Positions 27,899 through 37,304 are shown, counted from the stretch's first letter. The stretch: 64,000 nucleotides of DNA from an uncultured Ruminococcus sp. (GCA_902794395.1 CADBHB010000003.1:22569-86568); one strand, 5' to 3'. Notes: generated from the sequence alone by a model not told the origin. Numbers and translations are program-made.

Positions 27899-28046
27899 CG
27901 TAAGGCAGCGCCGCGGTGTTCGCGGCGCGACACCCTATATATGTCGGGCGGCAGGCTGTGCGTCCGCGTTTAGCAGCGCGGGCTGAGTATCCCTGTGCCC
28001 GGCAAAGCTTTGACCGCGCGGCACGCGGTCTGAGCATGCGGTAATT
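27899..28046 (+). repeat. Structured GC-rich intergenic element between divIVA and ileS (copy C of a small repeat family)
   Basis: The 203-base gap holds two clean hairpins: GCGCCGCG (27908-27915) with CGCGGCGC (27921-27928), and GACCGCG (28012-28018) with CGCGGTC (28024-28030). The left end TAAGGCAGCGCCGCGGT (27901-27917) matches the start of the clpX-lon element (41335-41351) at 15 of 17 positions, and TGTCGGGCG occurs in both. The right end holds GCGGTAATT (28039) and again CGCGGTAATT. It does not show a T-box (no AGGGTGGNACCGCG). It may be a degenerate mobile-type element or a structured ileS leader. Confidence 0.55.
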
Positions 28047-28084
28047 CCGCGGTAATTTTGTAATTTATTGGAGAGAGCAAGTAT

Positions 28085-30859
28085 ATGTGTAAAGATTGTA
28101 AGGATTATAACGCTACCTTAAATCTTCCCAAAACCGATTTCCCGATGCGCGCGGGTCTGCCCAAAAGCGAACCCGTCATGCTCGGCAAGTGGGAAGAGGA
28201 AAAACTCTATGAAAAGCTGATGGAGCTTAACGAGGGCAAGCCCAGGTTCATCCTCCACGACGGACCTCCCTACGCCAACGGCGACATCCACCTCGGTCAC
28301 GCCCTGAACAAGATACTCAAGGATTTCATCGTCCGCTACAAAAACATGGCGGGCTTCAAGTCCCCCTTTGTTCCCGGCTGGGACACCCACGGTCTGCCCA
28401 CCGAGCTTAAGGCGCGCCAAAAGGCGGGCATCGGCAACTCTGCCGACATCTCCGTTGTCGAGCTGCGCAAGCTCTGCGATGAGTTTGTAACAGGCTACAT
28501 CAACGACCAGCGCGAGCAGTTCAAGCGTCTGGGCTGTATCGGCGAGTGGGATGATCCTTATATCACCTTAAAGCACGAGTTTGAGGCTGAGCAGATTAAG
28601 GTGTTCGCCGAAATGGCAGACAAGGACTATATCTACAGAGGATTAAAGCCCGTATACTGGTGCCCCGAGTGTAAGACCGCTCTCGCCGAGGCTGAGATCG
28701 AATACGGCGAGGATCCCTGCCACTCCATCTATGTTAAATTCAACGTCACCGACGACCTCGGCAAGTTTGCCGCCATGGGCATCGACCCCAAAAAGGTCTA
28801 CTTCGTCATTTGGACCACCACCACCTGGACGCTTCCTGCCAACGTCGCCATCTGCGTGGGTCCGCGTTACGAGTATTCCGTAGTCAAGTGCGGCGAGGAG
28901 TACTATGTAATGGCTACCGACCTGGTCGAAGCCGCTATGGCAGAGGCGGGCATTACCGAGTATGAAACAGTTGCCTCCGTAAAGGGAAGCGAGCTGGAGT
29001 ACATGAAGACACAGCACCCCTTCCTCGACCGCGAATCTCTGCTTATCGTCGGCGACCACGTCACACTGGAAAGCGGCACCGGCTGCGTACACACCGCGCC
29101 CGGACACGGTGTCGACGACTATAACGTATGCCGCAACTACCCCGAGATCCCTGTTATCTGTCCCGTTAACGGCGACGGCGTGCTCACCGAAGAAGCCGGC
29201 GAGTTTGCTGGCCTTACCACCGATGAGGCCAACAAGAAGATCGCCATCAAGCTGGACGCTACAGGCGCATTGTTTGCATTGAAAAAAATCATCCACCAAT
29301 ATCCCCACTGCTGGAGATGTAAGTCTCCCATCCTCTTCCGCGCTACCGACCAGTGGTTCTGCTCGGTCGACGACTTCAAGGAGGAGGCGGTAGACGCCAT
29401 CAATACCGTTGAGTGGATCCCCGCGTGGGGCAAGGACCGCATCACCTCCATGGTGCGCGACAGAAAAGACTGGTGCATTTCGCGCCAGCGCAAATGGGGC
29501 GTGCCTATCCCCATTTTCTACTGCAAGGACTGCGGCGAGCCCTATATCGACAAGGGCGCCATGCTCGCGGTAGCCGAGCTGTTCGGCAAGGAAGGCTCCA
29601 ACGCCTGGTTTGACCGCGACGCCTCCGAGATCCTGCCCGAAGGCACAAAATGTCCCAAGTGCGGCGGTCAGGCTTTTGACAAGGAAAAGGACATCATGGA
29701 CGTGTGGTTCGACAGCGGTTCCTCTCACACCGCCGTCTGCAAGCGCCGTGAGTACCTCGGCTTCCCCGCCGATCTCTACCTTGAGGGCAACGACCAGTAC
29801 AGAGGCTGGTTCCAGTCCTCTCTGCTCACCGCTGTTGCCACCGAGGGCACCGCGCCCTACAGGACCGTACTGACCCACGGCATGATCCTCGATATGGAAA
29901 AGCGCAAAATGAGCAAGTCGCTCGGCAACGGCATCAGCCCGCAGGAGGTAATGAAGCAGTTCGGCGCCGACGTGCTCAGACTCTGGGTCGCTTCCTGCGA
30001 CTACCAGTCTGACGTCAGCATTTCCTACGACATCCTCAAGCAGCTTGCCGAGGCATACAGAAAGATCCGCAACACCGCGCGTTACATCCTCGGCAACCTC
30101 TCGGACTTCGACCCCGACACCGACATGGCGGCGCTCAGCGACCTCAAGCCCATCGACAAGTGGGCGGTGGCTACGCTTAACGACCTCATCGACAAGGTCA
30201 AGTCCTCCTACGATAAATACGAGTTCCACATCGTCTACCACAGCATCCACAACTTCTGCGTGGTGCAGATGTCCAACTTCTATCTCGATGTGCTCAAGGA
30301 CAGACTCTACACCGAGAAGAAGGACAGCCCGTCCAGAAGGGCGGCGCAGACCACCATCTACCTCATCCTCAATGCGATGACCAAGATGATCGCGCCCATC
30401 CTCGCCTACACCTCGGACGAGATCTGGCAGTATATGCCTCACGGCGCCGAAGATAACGCCGAGCACGTTATCTTCAACGAAATGCCCGAAAAGGTCGACT
30501 TCGAGACCGACAGCGACTTCATGGCGTTCTGGGACGAGATCCACGCTTTGAGAGACGACGTCAAAAAGGCGATCGAGCCTCTGGTAAAGGAAAAGACCGT
30601 CAAGGGTTCGCTGGAAGCCAAGGTCACCATCTCCGCGGGCGGCGAAAAGCTCGCCTTCCTCAAGAAAGCCGAGGAGGAGCTTGCAGCTGTGTTCATCGTC
30701 AGCGGCGTAGAGATCGTCGACAACGGCGGCGAGCTGGAGATCAAAGTCGAGAAGGCTGAGGGCGAAAAGTGCGAGCGCTGCTGGTGCGTCAGCAAGACTG
30801 TCGGACAGAACAGCGAGCATCCCACCCTTTGCGCGCGCTGCTGTGACGTTTTAAAATAA
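28085..30859 (+). CDS. ileS: Isoleucyl-tRNA synthetase
   Basis: Charges tRNA-Ile, with editing of valine. 924 residues: HIGH motif YANGDIHLGHALNKI (about 59-73), GWDTHGLPTE, editing insert with WTTTTWTLPANVAI, KMSKS motif KRKMSKSLGNG (about 605) and a C-terminal zinc finger CERCW...CARCC (about 899-921). The N terminus MCKDCKDYNATLNLP is the bacterial type. GGAGAG lies 10 bases before the ATG. No T-box could be identified in the leader, which is unusual for a Firmicutes ileS. Confidence 0.97.
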   Translation: MCKDCKDYNATLNLPKTDFPMRAGLPKSEPVMLGKWEEEKLYEKLMELNEGKPRFILHDGPPYANGDIHLGHALNKILKDFIVRYKNMAGFKSPFVPGWDTHGLPTELKARQKAGIGNSADISVVELRKLCDEFVTGYINDQREQFKRLGCIGEWDDPYITLKHEFEAEQIKVFAEMADKDYIYRGLKPVYWCPECKTALAEAEIEYGEDPCHSIYVKFNVTDDLGKFAAMGIDPKKVYFVIWTTTTWTLPANVAICVGPRYEYSVVKCGEEYYVMATDLVEAAMAEAGITEYETVASVKGSELEYMKTQHPFLDRESLLIVGDHVTLESGTGCVHTAPGHGVDDYNVCRNYPEIPVICPVNGDGVLTEEAGEFAGLTTDEANKKIAIKLDATGALFALKKIIHQYPHCWRCKSPILFRATDQWFCSVDDFKEEAVDAINTVEWIPAWGKDRITSMVRDRKDWCISRQRKWGVPIPIFYCKDCGEPYIDKGAMLAVAELFGKEGSNAWFDRDASEILPEGTKCPKCGGQAFDKEKDIMDVWFDSGSSHTAVCKRREYLGFPADLYLEGNDQYRGWFQSSLLTAVATEGTAPYRTVLTHGMILDMEKRKMSKSLGNGISPQEVMKQFGADVLRLWVASCDYQSDVSISYDILKQLAEAYRKIRNTARYILGNLSDFDPDTDMAALSDLKPIDKWAVATLNDLIDKVKSSYDKYEFHIVYHSIHNFCVVQMSNFYLDVLKDRLYTEKKDSPSRRAAQTTIYLILNAMTKMIAPILAYTSDEIWQYMPHGAEDNAEHVIFNEMPEKVDFETDSDFMAFWDEIHALRDDVKKAIEPLVKEKTVKGSLEAKVTISAGGEKLAFLKKAEEELAAVFIVSGVEIVDNGGELEIKVEKAEGEKCERCWCVSKTVGQNSEHPTLCARCCDVLK

Positions 30860-30923
30860 TACAATATCGCTTTACAGATCGGTGTGATGGAAATTGCACC
30901 GATTTGTTGATATGGAGGAAACT

Positions 30924-31463
30924 ATGCCTTTTATCGCGCTTGCCGTCGGCGTTTTGCTGGCGGCGATCGACCAAATCATAAAATACTTTGTCGTCACCGA
31001 CCTCAAGCCCGTGGGAACGGTAAATGTGCTCGGCGAAGTCTTTCGGCTAACCTATGTTGAAAACCCCGGAGTCGCCTTCGGGATGTTCGCCGGAAAGCAG
31101 TGGATATTTATTATCCTAACGGCGGTGCTGCTCGCGCTTATCATTTTTTATATGTTTAAAAAGCGCCCGAAAAGCAAGCTGTTCTACATCACCGTAGCCA
31201 TGATAATCGGCGGCGGCATAGGCAATCTGATCGACCGTGTCCTCTACCGCTATGTGGTGGACTATTTAAGCTTTTCCTTTTTCCCGCCCGTCTGCAATTT
31301 TGCCGATTACTGCATAACCATCGGCGTATTTTTGCTGGCGTTCTACCTGCTGTTTTTAGCCGACAGGGAAACCAAAGGGGAGGCGGATAAAGCCGCCGAA
31401 GAAGCCGAAGAATCCGCGAAAGCCGAAGAAGCCGAGGAAGAAGAGGACAACGGCGATGACTGA
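30924..31463 (+). CDS. lspA: Lipoprotein signal peptidase (signal peptidase II)
   Basis: Inner-membrane aspartyl protease that cleaves prolipoproteins after diacylglyceryl transfer. 179 residues with four membrane segments; conserved blocks are NPGVAFGMF (about 48-56), GGGIGNLIDRV (Asp near 104) and NFADYCITIG (Asp near 127), the catalytic pair. The cytoplasmic tail (about 150-179) is almost only Glu, Ala and Asp, an unusual addition. I choose ATG 30924, with GGAGG 5 bases upstream, over ATGs at 30894 and 30912 in the same frame. A client lipoprotein is encoded at 45949. Confidence 0.93.
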   Translation: MPFIALAVGVLLAAIDQIIKYFVVTDLKPVGTVNVLGEVFRLTYVENPGVAFGMFAGKQWIFIILTAVLLALIIFYMFKKRPKSKLFYITVAMIIGGGIGNLIDRVLYRYVVDYLSFSFFPPVCNFADYCITIGVFLLAFYLLFLADRETKGEADKAAEEAEESAKAEEAEEEEDNGDD

Positions 31464-32373
31464 GCACAGCTTGATATGCGCCGAAAGCGGCGTGCGGCTG
31501 GACAAATTTCTCTCGTCCTCGGACATCGGGCTGTCGCGCAGCATGGCGGTCAGCCTTATCGACGGCGGTAAGGTGCTGGTGAACGGCAGACCGTGCAGCA
31601 AAAAGCAGAAGCTTTGCGCGGGCGACGGGGTAGAGGTAAGCGTACCCGATCCCGTGCCTTACGAGGCAAAGGCTGAAAACATCCCGCTGGACATCGTTTA
31701 TGAGGACGGCGACCTGCTGGTGGTCAACAAGCCGAAGGGCATGGTGGTGCATCCTGCGGCTGGCAATTACGAGGGAACGCTGGTCAACGCCCTGCTCTAT
31801 CACTGCGGCGGCAGCCTGTCGGGGATAAACGGCGTTATGCGTCCTGGCATTGTACACCGTATCGACAAGGACACCAGCGGTCTGCTCATAGTCGCGAAAA
31901 ACGACGCCGCCCACGCGGGGCTGGCCGCGCAGATCAAGGAGCACTCATTCACCCGCGAATATGAGGCTGTGGTGTTCGGCTCGCTCAAGGACGACAGCGG
32001 AACGGTCGACGCGCCCATCGGCAGGCACCCTGTAGACCGCAAAAAAATGTGCGTCACCGAAAAAAACAGCAAGCGCGCCGTTACTCACTACCGGGTGCTC
32101 GCCCGTTACAAGGGCTACACCCATATAAAATGCGTGCTTGAAACGGGCAGGACCCATCAAATCCGCGTCCACATGGCATATCTGGGGCATCCCGTGGCGG
32201 GCGACCCTGTTTACGGCGTCAAAAACGAGAGGCTTCACTTTACGGGTCAGTGCCTTCACGCCCGCAAAATCGGCTTTGTGCACCCCGTTACGGGCGTTTA
32301 TTTGGAGTTTCAATCGGAATTGCCCGATTATTTCAGGGATTTTTTAATCAAATTAAATAATATCAGTAAATAA
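31456..32373 (+). CDS. rluD: RluD-family 23S rRNA pseudouridine synthase
   Basis: Isomerises uridines in 23S rRNA. 305 residues: N-terminal S4 domain VRLDKFLSSSDIGLSRS (about 14-30), a catalytic domain with VVNKPKGMVVHPA (about 92-104) and HRIDKDTSGLLIVAK (Asp near 139, the nucleophile), and GRTHQIRVHMAYLGHPV near 233. It overlaps lspA by eight bases, the common Firmicutes lspA-rluD pair. In B. subtilis the equivalent is YlyB; the exact target sites are not known. Confidence 0.92.
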   Translation: MTEHSLICAESGVRLDKFLSSSDIGLSRSMAVSLIDGGKVLVNGRPCSKKQKLCAGDGVEVSVPDPVPYEAKAENIPLDIVYEDGDLLVVNKPKGMVVHPAAGNYEGTLVNALLYHCGGSLSGINGVMRPGIVHRIDKDTSGLLIVAKNDAAHAGLAAQIKEHSFTREYEAVVFGSLKDDSGTVDAPIGRHPVDRKKMCVTEKNSKRAVTHYRVLARYKGYTHIKCVLETGRTHQIRVHMAYLGHPVAGDPVYGVKNERLHFTGQCLHARKIGFVHPVTGVYLEFQSELPDYFRDFLIKLNNISK

Positions 32374-32396
32374 TTTACAGTTTTTAAAAAAAAGAC

Positions 32397-32425
32397 TTGA
32401 ATTATAATTCTTTTTATGATAATAT
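32397..32425 (+). promoter_or_regulatory. Probable rplS promoter
   Basis: TTGAAT (32397-32402) and an AT-rich -10 region; the best -10 with a 17-base spacer is TAATAT (32420-32425), with GATAAT two bases to the left at 15-base spacing. The assignment of the -10 is uncertain. Confidence 0.5.
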
Positions 32426-32442
32426 AGATAAGTGTTTGAGAC

Positions 32443-32512
32443 CGTCGTTACTCGCGACGCGATTCACAAAACGTCTTTGACGTCATTATGAAGCTGATAG
32501 TCCGCTGCCGGA
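32443..32512 (+). promoter_or_regulatory. Structured 5' leader of rplS
   Basis: Three small hairpins follow the promoter: CGTCG/CGACG (32443-32447 with 32455-32459), ACGTC-TTT-GACGT (32471-32483) and TCCG/CGGA (32501-32504 with 32509-32512). Leaders of L19 genes carry an autoregulatory structure in many Firmicutes, so this could be the local equivalent; I could not match it to a known consensus. Confidence 0.4.
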
Positions 32513-32548
32513 AGGGTATGAATATCGGGTAAAATCAGGAGGATAAAA

Positions 32549-32896
32549 ATGGACGCATTGAAAACAATTGCAGCCGAATCGGTTAAGGAATCCACCCCCG
32601 AGTTCGGCATCGGCGATACCGTAAGAGTATCCGTCAACATTCGCGAAGGCGAAAGAGAAAGAATTCAGATGTTCGAGGGCACTGTCATCGCAAAGCGCGG
32701 CAGTGGCGTAGCGGAGACCTTCACCGTAAGACGTGTAGCTTACGGCGTAGGCGTAGAAAGAGTATTCCCGCTTCATTCCCCCAACGTAAAGGACATTAAG
32801 GTTGTCCGTTACGGTAAGGTCCGCAGAAGCAAGCTCTATTATCTGCGTGACAGAGTAGGTAAGGCCGCCAAGGTCAAGGAGCAGATCCGTAAGTAA
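32549..32896 (+). CDS. rplS: Ribosomal protein bL19
   Basis: Large-subunit protein at the interface with the small subunit. 115 residues with [22 protein letters not shown]...[21 protein letters not shown] and the C-terminal [22 protein letters not shown] lies 8 bases ahead of the ATG. It stands alone here between a leader and a terminator; rpsP, rimM and trmD, which often precede it, are not in this window. Confidence 0.97.
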   Translation: MDALKTIAAESVKESTPEFGIGDTVRVSVNIREGERERIQMFEGTVIAKRGSGVAETFTVRRVAYGVGVERVFPLHSPNVKDIKVVRYGKVRRSKLYYLRDRVGKAAKVKEQIRK

Positions 32897-32911
32897 TTCT
32901 CGAATAATCTG

Positions 32912-32940
32912 AAAGGGAACTGCTTTAGTTCCCTTTTTTA
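32912..32940 (+). terminator. Terminator after rplS
   Basis: Ten-base perfect stem AAAGGGAACT (32912-32921) and AGTTCCCTTT (32927-32936) with a five-base loop and a T run. Confidence 0.92.
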
Positions 32941-32982
32941 CTACTGTCAATACGGTATGGTCAAGTAAAGCAGGTGACGATA

Positions 32983-33723
32983 GTGAGCGAAGAAAAAACC
33001 AATCGTTTTTCAAAAGACGAAGAAGCTGTTATAGACGACGCCTCCGCGGCGGACGGCGTGACCTCCGACGAGTCGGGCGATGAATTTGAAAAGCAGTTCA
33101 AAGCGGTTTTTGAAGATGAAGAAGCCCCGCAAAAGCCGAAGGAAAAATTCCGCGTTATGGATCCCGACGGGTTCACCGCGGGTATTTACGACTGGATCCG
33201 CTGCATGGTTTTCGCGGTGGCGATCGTGGTGTGCTGCCTAACCTTCGGATTCCGTCTGGTCGAGGTGGACGGCACCTCCATGAACGATACGCTCGCGCAT
33301 CGTGACAAGGTCATCGTTACCGACCTGTTTTACAAGCCGCACAATAACGATATAATTGTTATCTCGCACGCCGAGAACTACCAAAAGCCCATCATCAAGC
33401 GCGTTATCGCCATCGGCGGACAGAATGTCAAGCTCGACTATGAAAACGACAGGATTTTTGTCGACGGCATCGAGCTTTCCGAGCCTTATCTCAAGGACGT
33501 CAGCAGCACGTTCTCGGGCAACTTCGGCGACAAGTACCTTCCGCTCAACGACGATGGCAGCTTTGTGGTGCCCGAGGGCAAGGTCTTTGTAATGGGCGAC
33601 AACAGACAGGTGTCGCTCGACAGCCGCAGCGAAAAGATAAACCTTATCGACGTACACGACATCATCGGCAAGGCGCAGGCGGTCGTTTGGCCGTTCAATC
33701 ACTTCGGCGGCGTATACAAATAA
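32983..33723 (+). CDS. lepB: Signal peptidase I
   Basis: Removes signal peptides of Sec-exported proteins at the outer face of the membrane. 246 residues: an unusually long, acidic cytoplasmic N-terminal segment (about 1-65), one membrane segment (about 70-88, WIRCMVFAVAIVVCC), then the catalytic domain with Ser in DGTSMNDTL (about 98), Lys in KRVIAIGG (about 139) and MGDNRQVSLDSR. GTG 32983 is favoured over GTG 32974 because AGGTG is well spaced for it. It lies in the common rplS-lepB-ylqF-rnhB order; its likely substrates include the secreted proteins at 58.2 and 62-63.8 kb. Confidence 0.94.
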   Translation: MSEEKTNRFSKDEEAVIDDASAADGVTSDESGDEFEKQFKAVFEDEEAPQKPKEKFRVMDPDGFTAGIYDWIRCMVFAVAIVVCCLTFGFRLVEVDGTSMNDTLAHRDKVIVTDLFYKPHNNDIIVISHAENYQKPIIKRVIAIGGQNVKLDYENDRIFVDGIELSEPYLKDVSSTFSGNFGDKYLPLNDDGSFVVPEGKVFVMGDNRQVSLDSRSEKINLIDVHDIIGKAQAVVWPFNHFGGVYK

Positions 33724-33734
33724 TATTGACGCAG

Positions 33735-33770
33735 AAAGCTTATTTCCGTTCTGAGAAATAAGCTTTTCTT
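33735..33770 (+). terminator. Terminator after lepB
   Basis: Twelve-base perfect stem AAAGCTTATTTC (33735-33746) and GAAATAAGCTTT (33755-33766), followed by TCTTTT. Confidence 0.88.
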
Positions 33771-33807
33771 TTAAGGCGATACCGCACTATTCAGGCGTGC
33801 GGATCGC
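33771..33807 (+). repeat. Short inverted element upstream of ylqF (copy B of the repeat family)
   Basis: TTAAGGCGATACCGC (33771-33785) followed at once by an imperfect reverse complement GCGGATCGC (33799-33807), so GCGATACCGCA can pair with TGCGG-ATCGC around an 11-base loop. The left part equals the start of the clpX-lon element at 13 of 15 positions, and GGCGATACCGC recurs there at 41422-41432. Confidence 0.55.
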
Positions 33808-33823
33808 AAACAGGGGGGAAAAC

Positions 33824-34702
33824 ATGAGCGAAATGCAGAATATACAATGGTTCCCTGGTCACATGACCAAAACCAAGCGGCAGATACAGGCAAGCCTAAA
33901 GCTGGTGGATGCGGTGGCGGAGATCATCGACGCGCGCATACCCGTCAGCAGCCGCAATCCCGACCTAAGCAAGCTTATCCAAAACAAGCCGCGCGTTATT
34001 TTGATGAACAAGTGCGACATGGCTAACCAGACCGCCACCAAAATGTGGATAGACCACTACGCCAAGCAGGGCGTTACCGCCTTAGCCGTTGACTGCAAAA
34101 GCGGCAGGAACCTCAACAAATTCCCCGCTGCGGTAGATTCGGTCATGCGCGAAAGGATAGAGCGCCTGAAGGCGAAGGGCATGAAAAACCCCACTATGCG
34201 CATAATGATAGTGGGCATACCCAACGTGGGAAAATCCTCTTTCATCAATAAGATCTCAAAACAGAACCGCGCCAAGGTCGAGGACAGACCCGGCGTAACC
34301 CGAGGCAATCAGTGGTTCACCATCAGCAAAAACCTCGAAATGCTCGACACCCCCGGCGTGCTCTGGCCTAAATTCGACGACAAGCTCGTGGGCGAGCACC
34401 TCGCGTTCACCGGGGCGGTCAAGGATCAGGTCATCGACATCGAGCTGCTGGCGGTGCGCCTGCTCGACTTTTTAAAGCGCCTCAAGCCCGCGGAATTCAT
34501 CTCCCGCTTCAAGCTTGAGCAGACAGACCTGGACAGCACCGACTCCTATGAGCTGCTGCGCCTTATCGGCAAAAAGCGCGGCATGCTGGTTTCGGGCGGT
34601 GAAATAGACACCGAGCGCGCGGCTATAATGCTGCTGGACGAGTTCCGCGCCGCGAAGCTCGGCAGAGTGACGGTTGAAATGCCGAACGGAGAAATGCGAT
34701 GA
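33824..34702 (+). CDS. rbgA: YlqF/RbgA, ribosome biogenesis GTPase
   Basis: Circularly permuted GTPase needed for late 50S assembly. 292 residues: G4 motif MNKCDMA (about 62-68) comes before G1 [13 protein letters not shown] (about 130) and G3 [10 protein letters not shown], the permuted order diagnostic of the family. N-terminal [15 protein letters not shown] is typical. ATG 33824 follows GGGGGG by 5 bases; a GTG at 33797 in frame has no site. The end overlaps rnhB by 4 bases (ATGA). Confidence 0.96.
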   Translation: MSEMQNIQWFPGHMTKTKRQIQASLKLVDAVAEIIDARIPVSSRNPDLSKLIQNKPRVILMNKCDMANQTATKMWIDHYAKQGVTALAVDCKSGRNLNKFPAAVDSVMRERIERLKAKGMKNPTMRIMIVGIPNVGKSSFINKISKQNRAKVEDRPGVTRGNQWFTISKNLEMLDTPGVLWPKFDDKLVGEHLAFTGAVKDQVIDIELLAVRLLDFLKRLKPAEFISRFKLEQTDLDSTDSYELLRLIGKKRGMLVSGGEIDTERAAIMLLDEFRAAKLGRVTVEMPNGEMR

Positions 34703-35298
34703 ATTGGCTTGAATTTGAAAACAAAGCGCTGGAGCGCGGCTACCGAAATATTTGCGGCGTAGACGAGGCGGGAAGAGGTCCTCTGGCGGGACCGGTCTGC
34801 GCGGCGGCGGTCATTTTGCCCGAGGGCAGGGTGATAGAGGGTGTTAACGACTCCAAAAAGCTCAGCGAAAAGAAGCGCGAGGCGCTGTTTGACGTCATAA
34901 AAGAGCAGTCAAAGGCATATTCTATAGCGTTTGCCACTGTTGAGGAGATCGAGGAGCTCAACATCCTCAACGCCACCATGCTCGCCATGAAGCGCGCCGT
35001 TGAGGGGCTCGGCGTTCCCGCAGACTACGCGATGATCGACGGCAACCGCCTGCCGAAGCTTGACATCGACTGCGAGTGCATAATCAAGGGCGACTCAAGG
35101 TCAATGTCAGTCGCCTGCGCCTCTATTTTAGCCAAGGTATCAAGGGACAGGCTTTTGTACGAGTACGCCAAGGAGTACCCGCAGTATCACTTTGACAAAC
35201 ACAAGGGCTACGGCACCAAGCTGCACCGCGAGGCGCTGCTGGAGTACGGTCCCTGTCCTTACCACAGAATGAGCTTTTTGAAGAAGATACTGAAATGA
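34699..35298 (+). CDS. rnhB: Ribonuclease HII
   Basis: Cuts RNA at RNA-DNA junctions, removing misincorporated ribonucleotides. 199 residues: [13 protein letters not shown] (about 20-32, Asp-Glu catalytic pair), [20 protein letters not shown] and [19 protein letters not shown], then [15 protein letters not shown]. Its start overlaps ylqF and its end overlaps yraN, each by 4 bases. Confidence 0.97.
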   Translation: MNWLEFENKALERGYRNICGVDEAGRGPLAGPVCAAAVILPEGRVIEGVNDSKKLSEKKREALFDVIKEQSKAYSIAFATVEEIEELNILNATMLAMKRAVEGLGVPADYAMIDGNRLPKLDIDCECIIKGDSRSMSVACASILAKVSRDRLLYEYAKEYPQYHFDKHKGYGTKLHREALLEYGPCPYHRMSFLKKILK

Positions 35299-35666
35299 CA
35301 CTGTTTACCAAAAAACAAACGGGCGACGCGGGCGAGGGCTACTGCGTCAGGCACCTTAAAAAGCACGGCTACCGCGTACTTGAGCGAAACTACCGCAAGC
35401 CCTGCGGCGAGATAGACGTCATCGCCGAAAAGGGCGGCGTGCTGTGCTTTGTGGAGGTCAAGACGCGCCGCTTCGACTCGCTCACCGCGCCTTATGAGGC
35501 GGTCGATAATAAAAAGCAGCGGCGGCTCATCAGGGCGGCACAGGTCTATCTGGCTGAAACCGGCTGGTCGGGCTTTTGCCGCTTCGACGTCTGCGAGGTC
35601 ATCACCGACCCCGGCACGCTGCGGCTGCTCATGCTCAATTACATTGAAAATGCCTTTGAATCGTAG
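35295..35666 (+). CDS. yraN: YraN/UPF0102 family protein
   Basis: Small restriction-endonuclease-fold protein of unknown role. 123 residues with [22 protein letters not shown], the catalytic-type core [20 protein letters not shown] (Asp and ExK), and [11 protein letters not shown]. It overlaps rnhB, the standard partner. No terminator was identified between it and the thrC promoter. Confidence 0.93.
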   Translation: MTLFTKKQTGDAGEGYCVRHLKKHGYRVLERNYRKPCGEIDVIAEKGGVLCFVEVKTRRFDSLTAPYEAVDNKKQRRLIRAAQVYLAETGWSGFCRFDVCEVITDPGTLRLLMLNYIENAFES

Positions 35667-35732
35667 AAAATGACCGCTATTTCGTCGTGTAGAAGCGTTT
35701 TTTCGGTAATTCGGAGAAAATCCGTGAAAACT

Positions 35733-35761
35733 TTGACATTCGGCGCAGAATAGTGTAAAAT
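35733..35761 (+). promoter_or_regulatory. Promoter upstream of thrC
   Basis: TTGACA (35733-35738), 17-base spacer, TAAAAT (35756-35761). It lies in the 129-base gap after yraN, 35 bases before the thrC ATG. Confidence 0.8.
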
Positions 35762-35795
35762 AAATTGTTAAAAGAATCCGGAAAGGAAGATTTGT

Positions 35796-37304
35796 ATGTT
35801 GTATAACAGCACCCAAAACGCTGCCGAGGCGGTATCCGCCGCTCAGGCTATCGCACAGGGTATTTCCAAGGACGGCGGACTTTTTGTTCCGCAGCAGTTC
35901 CCCAAGTACGACGAGGCTGCCCTTCGCGCGCTCCTCAAGGAGGATTACAGGGGCAGGGCAAAAAAGGTATTCTCCGATTTTCTGACGGACTTTACCGCAG
36001 AGGAGATCGATGAGTGTGTCGAGAAGGCGTACACCGCCCAAAAATTCGGCGGCGAGGATCCCGCGCCTATGGCTTACACCAAGCTCGGCGACACCGACCT
36101 GAATATTCTGGAGCTCTGGCACGGTCCCACCTGCGCGTTCAAGGATATGGCGCTGCAAATCCTTCCGCACCTGCTCACCAAATCCCTGAAAAAGACCTAT
36201 GACGGCAAGGACGCTGTCATTCTGGTAGCTACCTCGGGCGACACCGGCAAGGCGGCGCTGGAGGGCTTTAAGGACGTAGAGCATACCAAGATCATCGTTT
36301 TCTACCCCGTGGACGGCGTAAGCCCCATGCAGAAGCATCAAATGAACACACAGGAGGGTGAAAACGTCACCGTCTGCGCCATCAAGGGCAACTTTGACGA
36401 CGCTCAGACCGGCGTGAAAAAGATATTCACCACGCCCTCGATCTCCGAAAAGCTCGCCGAGAACGACATGCTGTTCTCCTCGGCGAACTCCATCAACTGG
36501 GGCAGACTGCTGCCGCAGATAGTCTACTATATCTCGGCTTACTGCGACATGGTCAACGACGGCAAGATCGCCTTCGGCGACAAGATCAACGTCGTTGTGC
36601 CCACCGGCAACTTCGGCAACATCCTCGCGTCCTACTACGCCGCTCAAATGGGTCTGCCGATCGCCAAATTCATCTGCGCCTCAAACGCCAACAACGTCCT
36701 GACAGATTTTATCAACACGGGCGTTTACGATAAAAACAGAGAGTTCTACACCACCATGTCGCCCTCGATGGATATTCTGGTTTCCAGCAATCTCGAGCGC
36801 CTGCTCTACAAGCTTTCGGGCGACAGCGACGAAACCACCCGCGCGTGGATGACTTCGCTCAAGACCGAGGGCAGATACGAGGTCAGCGAGGATGTCAAGG
36901 CGCAGATGCAGGAAAGGTTCTTCGGCGGCTTCTGCGACGACGAACAGACTCAGGACACCATCAGAAGGCTCTTTGAGCAGGAGGGCTACCTCTGCGACAC
37001 CCACACCGCGGTCGCCGTGAATGTGTATGAGCAGTATGTTAAGGCTACCGGCGACGCCACTCCCTCGGTCATCGCCTCTACCGCAAGCCCCTACAAGTTC
37101 TCAAAGTCCGTACTGCAGGCGGTCGTGCCCGGTCAGGCGCTGCCCGAAACCGAGTTTGAGATGGTGGATATGCTCAACGCGCTTACCAAAATGCCCGTTC
37201 CCGCTCCGCTCGCGAGCCTCAAGGACAAAAAGGCGCGCTTCTCCGACGTTACGGAGGTAGAGGCTATGCCGCAGTATGTCCTCGCGGCGCTCGGCATCGA
37301 ATAA
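35796..37304 (+). CDS. thrC: Threonine synthase
   Basis: Last step of threonine synthesis, O-phosphohomoserine to threonine, PLP-dependent. 502 residues: N-terminal YNSTQNAAEAVSAAQAIAQG, PLP Lys in GPTCAFKDMALQ (about 114), ATSGDTGKAALEGF and GNFGNILASYYA. Length and the C-terminal insertion fit the long (type 1) enzyme. GAAAGGAAG precedes the ATG. Its final base is shared with the ATG of the next gene. No threonine-leader sequence was found. Confidence 0.96.
   Translation: MLYNSTQNAAEAVSAAQAIAQGISKDGGLFVPQQFPKYDEAALRALLKEDYRGRAKKVFSDFLTDFTAEEIDECVEKAYTAQKFGGEDPAPMAYTKLGDTDLNILELWHGPTCAFKDMALQILPHLLTKSLKKTYDGKDAVILVATSGDTGKAALEGFKDVEHTKIIVFYPVDGVSPMQKHQMNTQEGENVTVCAIKGNFDDAQTGVKKIFTTPSISEKLAENDMLFSSANSINWGRLLPQIVYYISAYCDMVNDGKIAFGDKINVVVPTGNFGNILASYYAAQMGLPIAKFICASNANNVLTDFINTGVYDKNREFYTTMSPSMDILVSSNLERLLYKLSGDSDETTRAWMTSLKTEGRYEVSEDVKAQMQERFFGGFCDDEQTQDTIRRLFEQEGYLCDTHTAVAVNVYEQYVKATGDATPSVIASTASPYKFSKSVLQAVVPGQALPETEFEMVDMLNALTKMPVPAPLASLKDKKARFSDVTEVEAMPQYVLAALGIE

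Noticed and set aside
28000-28084. T-box riboswitch upstream of ileS; likewise for alaS and leuS
   Set aside because: The T-box core AGGGTGGNACCGCG was not found in any of the three upstream gaps, and the alaS and leuS gaps are only 90 and 37 bases.
28643-30820. A 725-codon open frame on the minus strand opposite ileS
   Set aside because: It mirrors a clearly functional ileS, has no ribosome site or recognisable protein motif, and arises from the GC-rich third codon positions of the opposite strand.
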